Positions 14,631-22,875 of a DNA stretch of 58,282 nt are shown here, one piece after another (the stretch's first letter is position 1; each line of letters opens with the position of its first letter). The stretch lies in the NCBI GenBank assembly GCA_025927575.1, contig JAICLJ010000010.1, forward strand, positions 1 to 58,282. The letters are read 5' to 3'. The position numbers and the translations under genes are program-made. This stretch comes from Bryobacteraceae bacterium. GTDB lineage: Bacteria; Acidobacteriota; Terriglobia; Bryobacterales; Bryobacteraceae. The notes under the pieces were generated by a model that made no database searches, had not been told where the DNA came from, and saw only the letters and a list, made by a program, of their open reading frames with translations.

Positions 14631-17299
14631 TAAACCGGGTGGCTGTCTGCGTCGATGTGATGAATGTTAGTGATGCCAGGCAGTTGGAGACTGCGCTCGA
14701 TCGTCGCCCGGTCTCCTACGATCACCCACACGAGTTTCGCCGGATCGATAAGAACACGCGCCGCGTCCTCGATCTCCGCCGGCTGAAGGCGTTCTACTTT
14801 GCCGGCGTAAGTTTCCCAGTAATCGTCCGGTAACTGGAATTGCAGCATATCGCTGATGGCGCCCCCGAGAGCGTTCATGGTTTCGAATGAACCCGGCAGT
14901 TCCAGAATCTGCTGCTGCTTCACGCGAGTGAGTTCCGAGTCCACAGGCGGGCGAGTGCCGACGATCTCTCGAAACTCCTTGTCCATTTCGGCTACGGATT
15001 CTTTCGTCTTGTCCGTCTGAACCGAGGCGTACGCGAAGTAGGCGCGCTGGCCCCTGGCGCCATAGAGCACCGATCGCGCTCCGTAGGACCAGTGCTTATC
15101 TTCGCGCAGATTCATATTGAGCCGTCCGCTGAAATTGCCGCCGAGGACATTGTTTAGAGTCTCGAAGGCAATCTCCTGGGGAGTGTTGGGTGGCGGCGCG
15201 ATGGCGCCTGCAATGATCAGTGACTGCTGCGCTCCGGGTTTGTCGATCAGATAGATCTCGGCGGCCTGCGGCCCGGCGACGTGATGGATGTCCTTCTTCG
15301 GTGCATCGCCTCGATTCCACCGCGAGAACAACGCTTCGAGCTTAGGCTTGATCTCGGCCACGGTCGTGTCGCCGGTGATGACCAGCGTGGCGTTGCCTGG
15401 CTTGAACCAGGCATGGTGGAGGCGCACCACGTCTTCGCGGGTCATTTGCGAGACGCTTTGTTCCGTTCCCGAGCCGGTGAGCGGGAGCGAATAAGCATGG
15501 CCCTCTCCGTACAGCAGCGGCGGCAGAACCCGGAGCGCCATCTGCACTGGAGTGGATTTCTCGTTTTCGATGGCGGCGAGTTGGAGGCTCTGCTGCCGTT
15601 TGAAATCGGCCTCCGGAAAGGCCGGATTGAGAATGACATCCGCGTAGAGGTCAAGGGATTCGTCAAGCTTCGCTTTGAGCGCGGAAAGAAAGACCGTTGT
15701 GAAATCGAGATTGGAGCCGGCGCTCAGGTTTGCTCCGAGCAATTGTGCTTCATCGCTGATCTCGAGCGCCGTTCTTCGTTCGGTGCCGCTTGTCAGCAGT
15801 GCGGACATCAGGCGCGCGGCGCCGGGCGCACTGAACTGGTCGGCTGCAAACCCGGCATCCACTTCGAGCCAGAAGTTGACGACTGGAATCTCATGACGTT
15901 CCGCCAGAACGATTTTCAGCCCGTTCGATAGCGTATCGCGCTGCAATGCCGGGAGCTTCAATGCGGGGCTGTGGCCGAGCGAAGGCAGGCTGGAGCGATC
16001 GACGGCAGTATCCTCGGGTTTCAGGGCGGGGAACGGAAGAACCGAGAGCACGTACACCCCATCGCTGAGCCAGGCGGCTGCCGCTTTCCTGAGATCGTCC
16101 GCAGTCGCATTCTGAATGCGATCGACCGTCTGTTTGTAAGCATCGGGCGATCCGAGATACGTTTGGCTGCGGGCGAGAATGTCCGATTTGCCGCCGAATC
16201 CACCGATACGTTCGACACCACGGATGAAACTAGCCGTGAACTGGGTTTTGGTGCGCTCAAGTTCCTCGGATGTGGGGCCGTCGTTCAAGAAACGGCTCAA
16301 TTCGTCATCGATAGCGCGTTCGAGCGCCTCCACATTATTGCCCGCTTTTGCGGTAGCCACGATGCCGAATTGGCCGGCTATTTCGCGCTGGTCGACAAAA
16401 GCGAAGGCATTGGTGGCGATTTGATCGTCATAGACGAGGCGTTTGTAAAGACGCGAAGATTTTCCCGAACTGAGCACCGCTGACGCGAGGTTCAAGTAGT
16501 CGGAATCGGTGCTGCCGTATTGCGGCACGTTCCAAACCTTATATATGCGCGCGAGCGGAACGCGATCCTGAACGGTTTCGCGATGCGCGCCGGTCATCTT
16601 CGCTACCCAGACTTCCTTATGTGCAACAGGTGAGCCCGGCGGGATAGCGCCAAAATACTGGGTTACCTTCGCCTTCGCGCATTCAAGAGTGACGTCTCCT
16701 GCGATTACCAGAACGGCATTCGATGGTCCGTAATAGGTCTTGAACCAATCCTTCACATCATCGAGAGAGGCGGCCGCGAGGTCTTCCATTGAACCGATGA
16801 CGGTATGCGAGTAGGGGTGGTGGGCGGGATAAGTGGACACCGTGATGAGTTCATCGGCGACCGCGTATGGCTGATTTTCGCCCTGCCGTTTCTCGTTCTG
16901 GACAACGCCGCGCTGGAGATCGAGAACGTCCTGGCTGATGGTGTTATAGAAGTGGCCCATCCGGTCCGATTCGGCGAAAAGCGCATAGTCGAAGGCGGAA
17001 ACGGGAACGTTCTCGAAATAGTTGGTGCGGTCCTCGCTCGTGGTGCCGTTAAGGTCGGTCGCGCCAATATGCTCCATCGCCTCGATGTAGCTTCCGCTCA
17101 GATGCTCGCTGCCACCGAACATCAGGTGCTCGAATAAGTGGGCAAAGCCGGTTTTGCCGCGTTTCTCATTCTTGGAACCGACGTGATACCAGACGTTCAG
17201 GGCGACGATGGGGGCCTTGTGGTCTTCGTGGACAACGACCGTTAACCCGTTGGCCAGCGTGAATTTATGGAAGGGGATATCGATGGTTTGCACTTGCAT
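14630..17299 (-). CDS. M16-family zinc metalloprotease, fused two-subunit type
   Basis: An 889-residue fusion of two M16 (insulinase/PqqL-like) modules. The N-terminal half carries the inverted zinc motif HxxEH as FAHLFEHLMFGG, and a later Glu-containing helix expected for the third ligand. The second half (from about residue 440, LSNGLKIVLAERHEIPVV) lacks HxxEH: the equivalent is AARLMSALLTSGT. It keeps the late R..Y substrate-binding region (SYGARSVLYGARGQRAYF). This is the normal arrangement of one active plus one inactive half that form a clam-shell. No signal peptide is evident in the chosen start (MQVQTIDIPFHKFTL), so it may be cytoplasmic or start further upstream; I see no better start. 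Confidence 0.93.
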   Translation of the reverse strand: MQVQTIDIPFHKFTLANGLTVVVHEDHKAPIVALNVWYHVGSKNEKRGKTGFAHLFEHLMFGGSEHLSGSYIEAMEHIGATDLNGTTSEDRTNYFENVPVSAFDYALFAESDRMGHFYNTISQDVLDLQRGVVQNEKRQGENQPYAVADELITVSTYPAHHPYSHTVIGSMEDLAAASLDDVKDWFKTYYGPSNAVLVIAGDVTLECAKAKVTQYFGAIPPGSPVAHKEVWVAKMTGAHRETVQDRVPLARIYKVWNVPQYGSTDSDYLNLASAVLSSGKSSRLYKRLVYDDQIATNAFAFVDQREIAGQFGIVATAKAGNNVEALERAIDDELSRFLNDGPTSEELERTKTQFTASFIRGVERIGGFGGKSDILARSQTYLGSPDAYKQTVDRIQNATADDLRKAAAAWLSDGVYVLSVLPFPALKPEDTAVDRSSLPSLGHSPALKLPALQRDTLSNGLKIVLAERHEIPVVNFWLEVDAGFAADQFSAPGAARLMSALLTSGTERRTALEISDEAQLLGANLSAGSNLDFTTVFLSALKAKLDESLDLYADVILNPAFPEADFKRQQSLQLAAIENEKSTPVQMALRVLPPLLYGEGHAYSLPLTGSGTEQSVSQMTREDVVRLHHAWFKPGNATLVITGDTTVAEIKPKLEALFSRWNRGDAPKKDIHHVAGPQAAEIYLIDKPGAQQSLIIAGAIAPPPNTPQEIAFETLNNVLGGNFSGRLNMNLREDKHWSYGARSVLYGARGQRAYFAYASVQTDKTKESVAEMDKEFREIVGTRPPVDSELTRVKQQQILELPGSFETMNALGGAISDMLQFQLPDDYWETYAGKVERLQPAEIEDAARVLIDPAKLVWVIVGDRATIERSLQLPGITNIHHIDADSHPV

Positions 17300-17489
17300 T
17301 GGCTTAAAGCGTGAGACAGGCGCGCGGTCTGGTGGCTCTTGAGCGCCGCAAACCTAATTGCGGCGCGGGCGGGGTTCGTTATTGCCAAGATAGCATGCGT
17401 TCGCTGTCTGCTTTGCCGGCGGTTCATCGCCAGGCCGGGGTCTGTCTCCCTCTCAGCGCGAAAATCGGGGTTTTCTGGAGGAGACGGGA

Positions 17490-17519
17490 ATGCATTCCAG
17501 GCTACTGATCTATGGATGA
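17490..17519 (+). CDS. Possible 9-codon leader peptide
   Basis: ATG at 17490 has an excellent Shine-Dalgarno (GGAGGAGACGGGA, 17477-17489) and reads MHSRLLIYG then TGA at 17517-17519. The stop overlaps the ATG at 17516 of the next gene as ATGA, so it could couple translation. Alternatively it marks the original N-terminus of the next gene before a frameshift. Either is inference. Confidence 0.35.
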   Translation: MHSRLLIYG

Positions 17520-18124
17520 TTGTGTCAATCGCGTGGCGGCAAATGCGAGCCAGGAAGCGGCCGCCAAGAGAATTGCCGTTTCCCGCCGCGCCTCACCTTC
17601 GAATGGCGCAATTAGGTGAAACCGCCACCTTTGACGGCGTCTCAGCGTTTCCCCCTGCGCGTAGAAGCGAACTCAAAGCCTTTGCGCCCCAAGTGCTCGT
17701 GGCGTCCGCCGACGCGTTGGTTACCGCCGCCCACGCCGTCTTCAGCGATGATCTGGCGCTTGAGTCCGTTGACACCGCCGTATTCGCCCTGACGCAGGTC
17801 GGCGGCACGCCTGTCGCTCCGCCCGAGCGCGATCTGATCTGGCGGGCATTCCAGGTTCCTCTGTATGAACTGTACGTCGATAGCGAATGGAAGTTGCTCG
17901 CCGCGGAATGCGAGGCGCACGATGGATGGCATCTGCGCAGCCTCGACGTGGAGTTTCATCTCGAAGGCGGCGAACTCTTCCTGCGCCAACCGGCCCTAGC
18001 GGCAGCGATCCGAACGGGTCTCACGGCGAGTTGCGTCGACGGTCTGTGCGAGTGTGGGGATGCGGCGCCACTGGTGCGACCCATCGCTGCACATTGCAGG
18101 TCTTTGGCGGCCAGCGCTTTGTAG
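17516..18124 (+). CDS. Unknown protein, faint resemblance to a PaaK-type adenylate-forming enzyme
   Basis: A 202-residue frame with start at ATG 17516, which has no Shine-Dalgarno of its own but overlaps the leader described at 17490. The stretch WRAFQVPLYELYVDSEWKL then LAAECEAHDGWHL resembles the 'YG..E....A.EC..H.GLH' segment of phenylacetate-CoA ligase and coenzyme F390 synthetase-like proteins, though the key YGxTE is lost (here YVDSEW). The C-terminus has CVDGLCECGDAAPLVRPIAA with clustered Cys. It may be a decayed or divergent relative; no function assigned. Divergent from the M16 gene, upstream of rpsT. Confidence 0.5.
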   Translation: MIVSIAWRQMRARKRPPRELPFPAAPHLRMAQLGETATFDGVSAFPPARRSELKAFAPQVLVASADALVTAAHAVFSDDLALESVDTAVFALTQVGGTPVAPPERDLIWRAFQVPLYELYVDSEWKLLAAECEAHDGWHLRSLDVEFHLEGGELFLRQPALAAAIRTGLTASCVDGLCECGDAAPLVRPIAAHCRSLAASAL

Positions 18125-18140
18125 ACGACAAGACTGGCAT

Positions 18141-18170
18141 TTGACCCTGGCAGCCCCCGTTCGCTATCCT
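18141..18170 (+). promoter_or_regulatory. Candidate rpsT promoter
   Basis: TTGACC (18141-18146) and TATCCT (18165-18170) separated by 18 bp, ending 45 bp before the rpsT ATG. Visual match to sigma-70-type promoters. Confidence 0.4.
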
Positions 18171-18215
18171 AAGTCTTTACATCTCTATTCTTAAGGATTT
18201 GGGTTCGAAGTTTCG

Positions 18216-18494
18216 ATGGCAAACACTATTTCTGCGCTGAAGCGAGTCCGCATCACTGAGCGGCGGACGCGCGTCAACCGTATGCGGAAGTCCCGGCTGC
18301 GCAACCAGATTCGCGCGATGCGCCGATTGCTGGATCACAAAGACGTTGAGGGTGCAACTAAGATCGTTCCTGAGACATACTCCGTTGTCGACCGCGCGGC
18401 AAAATGGGGCATTATCAAGAAAAACACCGCTGCCCGGTACAAAAGCCGCCTGGCCCTTCGCCTCCGCAAGGTCTCTGACGCAGCTGCTGCTTAA
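18216..18494 (+). CDS. rpsT: 30S ribosomal protein S20
   Basis: A 92-residue basic protein with the S20 pattern: [31 protein letters not shown], and the C-terminal [21 protein letters not shown] (last two in sections). S20 binds 16S rRNA at the bottom of the small subunit. Length and order agree with the family. It is alone on the plus strand and convergent with holA; between the stop codons lie short inverted repeats (CGGAGA/TCTCCG and AAGCG/CGCTT) which may terminate transcription. Confidence 0.97.
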   Translation: MANTISALKRVRITERRTRVNRMRKSRLRNQIRAMRRLLDHKDVEGATKIVPETYSVVDRAAKWGIIKKNTAARYKSRLALRLRKVSDAAAA

Positions 18495-18546
18495 AAGCAG
18501 AAGACGGGGGAGACCGGAGACGGAATATCTCCGAAGCGGCGATCGC

Positions 18547-19623
18547 TTAAGCTGACCGCATTCCGGCGGTTAATTCCAGTACCAGCATTTCCATCACGGT
18601 CCGATCGTCGGGACGAGTATCTCGCAGGCCCTTGTCCGTCTTGTAAATTAGCTCGATTGTGCGCCGCAACTGTTCCGGACTGAACGCGTTCGCAGTGTTC
18701 ATTAACTGTTCCGCCCGGTTCCGCCACATCCGCACGCCTTGTTTGGTGAAGTAGCTGACAGCCTGCTGCGAGCTTCTGATGCCGGCCTCGCGGGCCGCCA
18801 GCGCGAGGCGAAATTGAGTCGCCAGGAACGTTAGGGCCAGCGGTAAATACTCCCCTTCGCGGACCAATACATCGAGCGAACGCAAAGCGCCGGCGCGATC
18901 GCCTCTGCCGAGCGCATTCACGAGGGTGAAAATCGTGCTCTGCGAAGCGTTCGGAACCAGCGCTCGAATATCGTCGAGAGTGATGGGCCGTTCCTGCCCC
19001 ACAAATAGTGACAGCTTTTCCAATTCCATGGAGAGCCGCGATGCATCGCCGCCAAGGATTTCCAATAGAAACGAAAGCTCCTGCCGCCCGAGCTTCAGAT
19101 GGTGATGCCGCGCAAGCTCTTCACCGAGAAACCGCGCCGATTCGAGCGTAAACGGCCGGAACTCGACCATGTCGGGTATGGCGCTGTAGAATTTTGCCAC
19201 GCGATCCAGCTTGGTCTTGTCTTCACCTGAGAAATCAAACCGGCTGCACTCGAAAACGAGCACGGTACCGGGCGTGGGCCTTTTTACGTACGACACGAGT
19301 AGCGCTCCGGGGCTGCCTTTGCCTGCTCCGCCATCGTCATCATCGGCCGATGCGAGGCGGCGCGGCAGAGCCGCCTCCGCGGCCGTTGCCCAGATGACGC
19401 GGTCGGCCGCAAAGAGCGACAACGAGCGCGCGTCATCGAGAACGTCAGCGATCGGCGTTTCTTCGAGATCTACTTGTGTAAGGCCTTCGGCGCCTTCCGG
19501 CAGCATCTTGTCGAGCAATGCCTGTTTACAAATCCGCCGTTGATAACCTTCGGGGCCAAGAAACAGATAGACCGGCGCGGGCGGTTGCTTAGCGAGCTTC
19601 GAAAGAAATTGTTCCGGAGTCAT
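18547..19623 (-). CDS. holA: DNA polymerase III, delta subunit
   Basis: A 358-residue protein of the clamp-loader delta family. Seen: the N-terminal PAPVYLFLGPEGYQRRICKQ, the region after (DARSLSLFAADRVIWA), KRPTPGTVLVFECSRFD, the helix LSFLLEILGGDASRLSMELE, and the C-terminal FSPEQLRRTIELIYKTDKGL then RDTRPDDRTVMEMLVLEL. Delta opens the beta clamp during loading. It is last in a tight reverse-strand series with lptE (6 bp gap), an arrangement of lptE-holA that is common in bacteria. Confidence 0.93.
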   Translation of the reverse strand: MTPEQFLSKLAKQPPAPVYLFLGPEGYQRRICKQALLDKMLPEGAEGLTQVDLEETPIADVLDDARSLSLFAADRVIWATAAEAALPRRLASADDDDGGAGKGSPGALLVSYVKRPTPGTVLVFECSRFDFSGEDKTKLDRVAKFYSAIPDMVEFRPFTLESARFLGEELARHHHLKLGRQELSFLLEILGGDASRLSMELEKLSLFVGQERPITLDDIRALVPNASQSTIFTLVNALGRGDRAGALRSLDVLVREGEYLPLALTFLATQFRLALAAREAGIRSSQQAVSYFTKQGVRMWRNRAEQLMNTANAFSPEQLRRTIELIYKTDKGLRDTRPDDRTVMEMLVLELTAGMRSA

Positions 19624-19629
19624 GCGGGT

Positions 19630-20160
19630 TCAAAAGTCCTCCAGAATTCCGCTGACAACGGAACGTGCCAAGTCCCGGCTCAAACGATCGATGGCGCTGC
19701 TGCTTTCGTCGAAGTACTGCCGCGCATTGACGCTCGACTCGTACGTGTTGCGCACGGCCAGGTTCGGCCTGGAATACAGCACCTTGCCGGTTGCACGCTC
19801 CTTCAGCGAAACATTGAGCAACACAACCACCTCGGTGCCGGTGGTTTTACCGCTGCCCGGATCGATCAAGACAGGAGCGAGATAGACCTGATTTACGACG
19901 CCGCTGAGGACGGCATCGGAGTTTTCCGGATCGTTGACGACTTGGTAGCGCGTGCGCGCCACCAATTCGCGGGCGATCGCCTGCGGGAGTTTGTCGGTGA
20001 GTTGATACCTGGTCGTATTGTTTCCAAAGGGAAGTACGGCTATCGTCTGAATACTCTTGGGAATCGTATCGGCCTTGCCGCCGACATGATAGCCGCATGC
20101 GCTCAGGAGGAGCGCCGGAATCAGGGCCGCCAGGGATATGGCAATGCGGTGAATTCGCAC
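19630..20160 (-). CDS. lptE: LPS-assembly lipoprotein LptE
   Basis: A 176-residue lipoprotein: start GTG at 20160, RIHRIAISLAALIPALLL then the lipobox LSAC followed by GYHVGG. Then the family pattern PKSIQTIAVLPFGNNTTRYQ, DPENSDAVLSGVV, and helix-rich C-terminus (DRLSRDLARSVVSGI). LptE is the outer-membrane plug partner of LptD in LPS delivery. The start codon overlaps the last base of the upstream stop codon (TAGTG), so the gene is translationally coupled. The longer in-frame extension upstream is not used because it removes the signal peptide. Confidence 0.85.
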   Translation of the reverse strand: MRIHRIAISLAALIPALLLSACGYHVGGKADTIPKSIQTIAVLPFGNNTTRYQLTDKLPQAIARELVARTRYQVVNDPENSDAVLSGVVNQVYLAPVLIDPGSGKTTGTEVVVLLNVSLKERATGKVLYSRPNLAVRNTYESSVNARQYFDESSSAIDRLSRDLARSVVSGILEDF

Positions 20161-21191
20161 TATCGGCCTCCCGCCACATCCAGAAAGCTGGCGACGCTGT
20201 CCGCAAGCAGGCGCAGGTTGTCGGTGACCATCCATAGCCACACTGCGCGCGAATCATTGCGGTCCATGCGGACATCGCCCACCATGATCCCGCTCTGCCC
20301 GGCGGACTCCACGTTTGTGGCGACTTCCTGCTCGGCCGAGCGAAATTCGATTGACTGCGACACGAGCGATTTGTTGATTTCCTGCAGCTCTGGTTTCGCC
20401 TCGAACTGTACCCATGCGGAGAAGCTGTAGCCATGAAATACGGGAACCTGAATCAACCGTATGGACGGCATGGGCACCGCCCGCCCGCTGTGTGCATTCC
20501 GGGCCAGCGCGGTCGCAAGGTGCATTTCGATGCGCTGCTCAACTGCCGCGAGTTGTACGGGCGCCTCTTCTCCATAGGCCGGCAGAAGATTGAAGCTAAG
20601 CTGCGCGTCGAAAACCTGCTTCTCAAGCGGGCGAAAAGCTAGTAGATTCGCGGTTTGCTGCTGAAGTTCCGCAATTCCCTTGCTGCCGCGTTCACTGGCA
20701 GGCTCAAAGATCTCGATGACAGCGCGCTCAATGGCCGCAGCTCCTGCAAGCTGCAGCAGGACGGCGGCGATCGACACAGCCGCGGAGTGCGCCGGAATCA
20801 GCAGCCAACCCTTTCCAGTTTTACCGGTGTCTATGAGAGGGGCGCCAATGCGAGCTTCGGGTTTCTGGTCCAGATAGCCGCTGCAGTCGATTAGTTTGAT
20901 GGCCCCCCCGGCCGCTTTCGCCAGTTCGTAAGCCTTTAGAGCGCCTGCTTCGGAGCCGGCGCAAACAATCGCGTCGTAGCTTTTCAGAGTTGCGGCGCTA
21001 AGCGCCTCCCGATAAACCGCCTCGCCTTCCTCCTCGGCGAAGCTGGCTTCGCCGTTTGCGGCAAAGCGTTCAACCACTATGCCGGAACCGCTCGATTCCA
21101 GCACGTCGCGTATCTCACGCCCCAGTAAAGTGTCGCTTCCGACGAGAGCGATGTGCCTTGCATGGCGGTGAAGTCGTTCTTTGCTAGCCAT
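20160..21191 (-). CDS. ASADH-like protein lacking the catalytic cysteine
   Basis: A 343-residue member of the aspartate-semialdehyde dehydrogenase/ArgC fold: N-terminal Rossmann (HIALVGSDTLLGREI), the linker ALKSYDAIVCAGSEAGALKA (in part), and the dimerisation domain, ending with VGDVRMDRNDSRAVWLWMV and NLRLLADSVA. At the position of the catalytic Cys (PNCST in active enzymes) it reads LLIPAHSAAVSIAA, and the neighbouring STYQAVSG equivalent is FEPASERGSKG; both catalytic Cys and Gln are missing. So a structural or regulatory role is more likely than lysine-family biosynthesis. It is between pssA and lptE in the reverse-strand series, with a 75-bp gap after pssA. Confidence 0.8.
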   Translation of the reverse strand: MASKERLHRHARHIALVGSDTLLGREIRDVLESSGSGIVVERFAANGEASFAEEEGEAVYREALSAATLKSYDAIVCAGSEAGALKAYELAKAAGGAIKLIDCSGYLDQKPEARIGAPLIDTGKTGKGWLLIPAHSAAVSIAAVLLQLAGAAAIERAVIEIFEPASERGSKGIAELQQQTANLLAFRPLEKQVFDAQLSFNLLPAYGEEAPVQLAAVEQRIEMHLATALARNAHSGRAVPMPSIRLIQVPVFHGYSFSAWVQFEAKPELQEINKSLVSQSIEFRSAEQEVATNVESAGQSGIMVGDVRMDRNDSRAVWLWMVTDNLRLLADSVASFLDVAGGR

Positions 21192-21266
21192 AGATGATTT
21201 GGTTTAGACCCTAACGCGTGGTCTTACTATCGTTTCGATTAACTTGCCGGATGTTCTTGCCTGGAT

Positions 21267-22136
21267 TCAAGCGGGCCGCCGCCTGAACCGGCGACGAATA
21301 ATTCCCCCGATCCGGATGGCGATGCCGCTCGATACATAAGCGACAGCAAGAATCAGCAGCACAATCTGTGCCCAGTTCCAGATGAGATAGATGAAGAGGC
21401 CGAAAACAAGGACGACCAGCGGCGACCGGGGTTTGGCCGCGCTCACTTGTTTGAGACTCGGATATCTCCAGGTGCTGACCATTAGAAGCCCAATGCAAGC
21501 AGTAACCGCAAGCCAGGCGATCGAGATGTAAACGTTGGAGACCGGCGCGGCATCAAAGAAAAAGACAACAGCGGCTAAGAAGCCCGCACCGGCGGGAATT
21601 GGCATGCCGGCGAAGTATTTCCGATCGGGCCGGCCCGGATTCTTTAGTACGGGATTGCTCTGGATGTTGAACCGTGCCAGTCTCGCTGCGCCGCAGAGCA
21701 GATAAAAGAACGACACGACATAGCCGGCCCTGATCAGGTGGCTGAGTATGCGTCCTTCCCAAACGGGCGCTACGAACTGCACTCCCCAGACGAATGCCAG
21801 CACCGCCGGCGCCAGCCCAAACGTGATCGCGTCGGCAAGAGAATCCAGTTCACGGCCGAAATCGCTGGTCGTATTTGTCATGCGGGCGATGCGCCCGTCG
21901 AGTCCATCGAAGAAGACAGCGAAGCCGATCGCCTTGGCGGCGGTGGCCAGGTGCTCATTCGGCCCGAGATCGCCGGCTTGTATAACCAGAGCGCCCTGGA
22001 ATGTTTGCAAAATCGCCAGGAAACCGAGAAAAATATTCCCGCTGGTAAACAGCGTCGGTAATGCGTAGGCGGCGCGCCTCGGCCGTCGCCGCGGCCCATG
22101 CGGTTCGCCCGGCGGCAAGCCGGCGTGCTCTCCCAT
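21267..22136 (-). CDS. pssA: CDP-diacylglycerol--serine O-phosphatidyltransferase
   Basis: A 289-residue membrane enzyme of phosphatidylethanolamine synthesis. The CDP-alcohol phosphotransferase signature is complete: FFDGLDGRIARMTNTTSDFG then RELDSLAD (D-G-x2-A-R-x8-G-x3-D-x3-D). About eight hydrophobic segments follow. It converts CDP-diacylglycerol and serine to phosphatidylserine, the substrate of the neighbouring psd. Its ATG overlaps the psd stop by one base (TAATG). The Arg-rich N-terminus (RRRPRR) is soluble. Confidence 0.95.
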   Translation of the reverse strand: MGEHAGLPPGEPHGPRRRPRRAAYALPTLFTSGNIFLGFLAILQTFQGALVIQAGDLGPNEHLATAAKAIGFAVFFDGLDGRIARMTNTTSDFGRELDSLADAITFGLAPAVLAFVWGVQFVAPVWEGRILSHLIRAGYVVSFFYLLCGAARLARFNIQSNPVLKNPGRPDRKYFAGMPIPAGAGFLAAVVFFFDAAPVSNVYISIAWLAVTACIGLLMVSTWRYPSLKQVSAAKPRSPLVVLVFGLFIYLIWNWAQIVLLILAVAYVSSGIAIRIGGIIRRRFRRRPA

Positions 22137-22759
22137 TACAAAGCCGCTCCGTTTTCAACGCGCCGGGCGAGCACGCTTGATCCCGCCAAAACTCGCTGGC
22201 CCGTTTTCACTTCGAGCAGCCATTCAGGCCCGAAGAATACGTCTACGCGAGAGCCGAATTTGATCAAGCCGATGCGTTCTCCGGCCGCTACGATATCGCC
22301 CACCTGCTTGTAGCAGACGATCCGGCGCGCAATCAACCCCGCAATCTGACTGAACACCACGGTTCCGCCGCCCACATCAAGGGTGATTGTATTTTTCTCA
22401 TTTTCCGAGGATGCCTCGTCCAAGCTTGCCACTCGGAATTTGCCTTGTTCATAACGAATACCTGTGATCCGGCCGGTTGCGGGCGACCGGTTTACATGGA
22501 CATTGAAGATGTTCAAAAAAACGCTGACGCGCGTTTCGCCCGAGACGTTCCTGATCGAGACAATTTTGCCATCAGCCGGAGAAACCAGCACGTCGCCTGG
22601 GGGAACCTTCCGGTTGGGGTCGCGAAAAAACCAGAGGCAGAACAGGGCAGCCAGGTAAAGGGGCGTGCCCAACCAGGGGTTGAGAAAATAAGACAACGCC
22701 AAACCCAACAGGGTTAGCCCGAAAGCATAATTAATTCCGTCGGAAATGATACGCAACAC
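22136..22759 (-). CDS. psd: Phosphatidylserine decarboxylase, short type
   Basis: A 207-residue PSD of the short, archaeal-type (PSD-A) class. After two hydrophobic N-terminal segments come DVLVSPADGKIVSI, FLNIFNVHVNRSPATGRI and the self-cleavage site IGLIKFGSRVDVFFG, where cleavage at Gly-Ser would yield the pyruvoyl prosthetic group. It makes phosphatidylethanolamine from the PssA product in the inner membrane. First gene of the reverse-strand series psd-pssA-asd-like-lptE-holA, with 1-bp overlap to pssA. Confidence 0.95.
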   Translation of the reverse strand: MLRIISDGINYAFGLTLLGLALSYFLNPWLGTPLYLAALFCLWFFRDPNRKVPPGDVLVSPADGKIVSIRNVSGETRVSVFLNIFNVHVNRSPATGRITGIRYEQGKFRVASLDEASSENEKNTITLDVGGGTVVFSQIAGLIARRIVCYKQVGDIVAAGERIGLIKFGSRVDVFFGPEWLLEVKTGQRVLAGSSVLARRVENGAAL

Positions 22760-22875
22760 TTGATTCTCTCACGCGTCCCGTGGGTAAGCGATTGATTTCA
22801 AGCGCCATTCAACCGATGCACGCGCAGCCTCCAGGCTTGGCATCCTGCTGGATCAGGTCAAGCGCGATTTCTGAA

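Noticed and set aside
17339..17515. N-terminal extension of the unknown protein from a GTG at 17339
   Set aside because: The extension lies in the divergent promoter region of the M16 gene, is Cys/Arg-rich without family features and lacks a ribosome-binding site.
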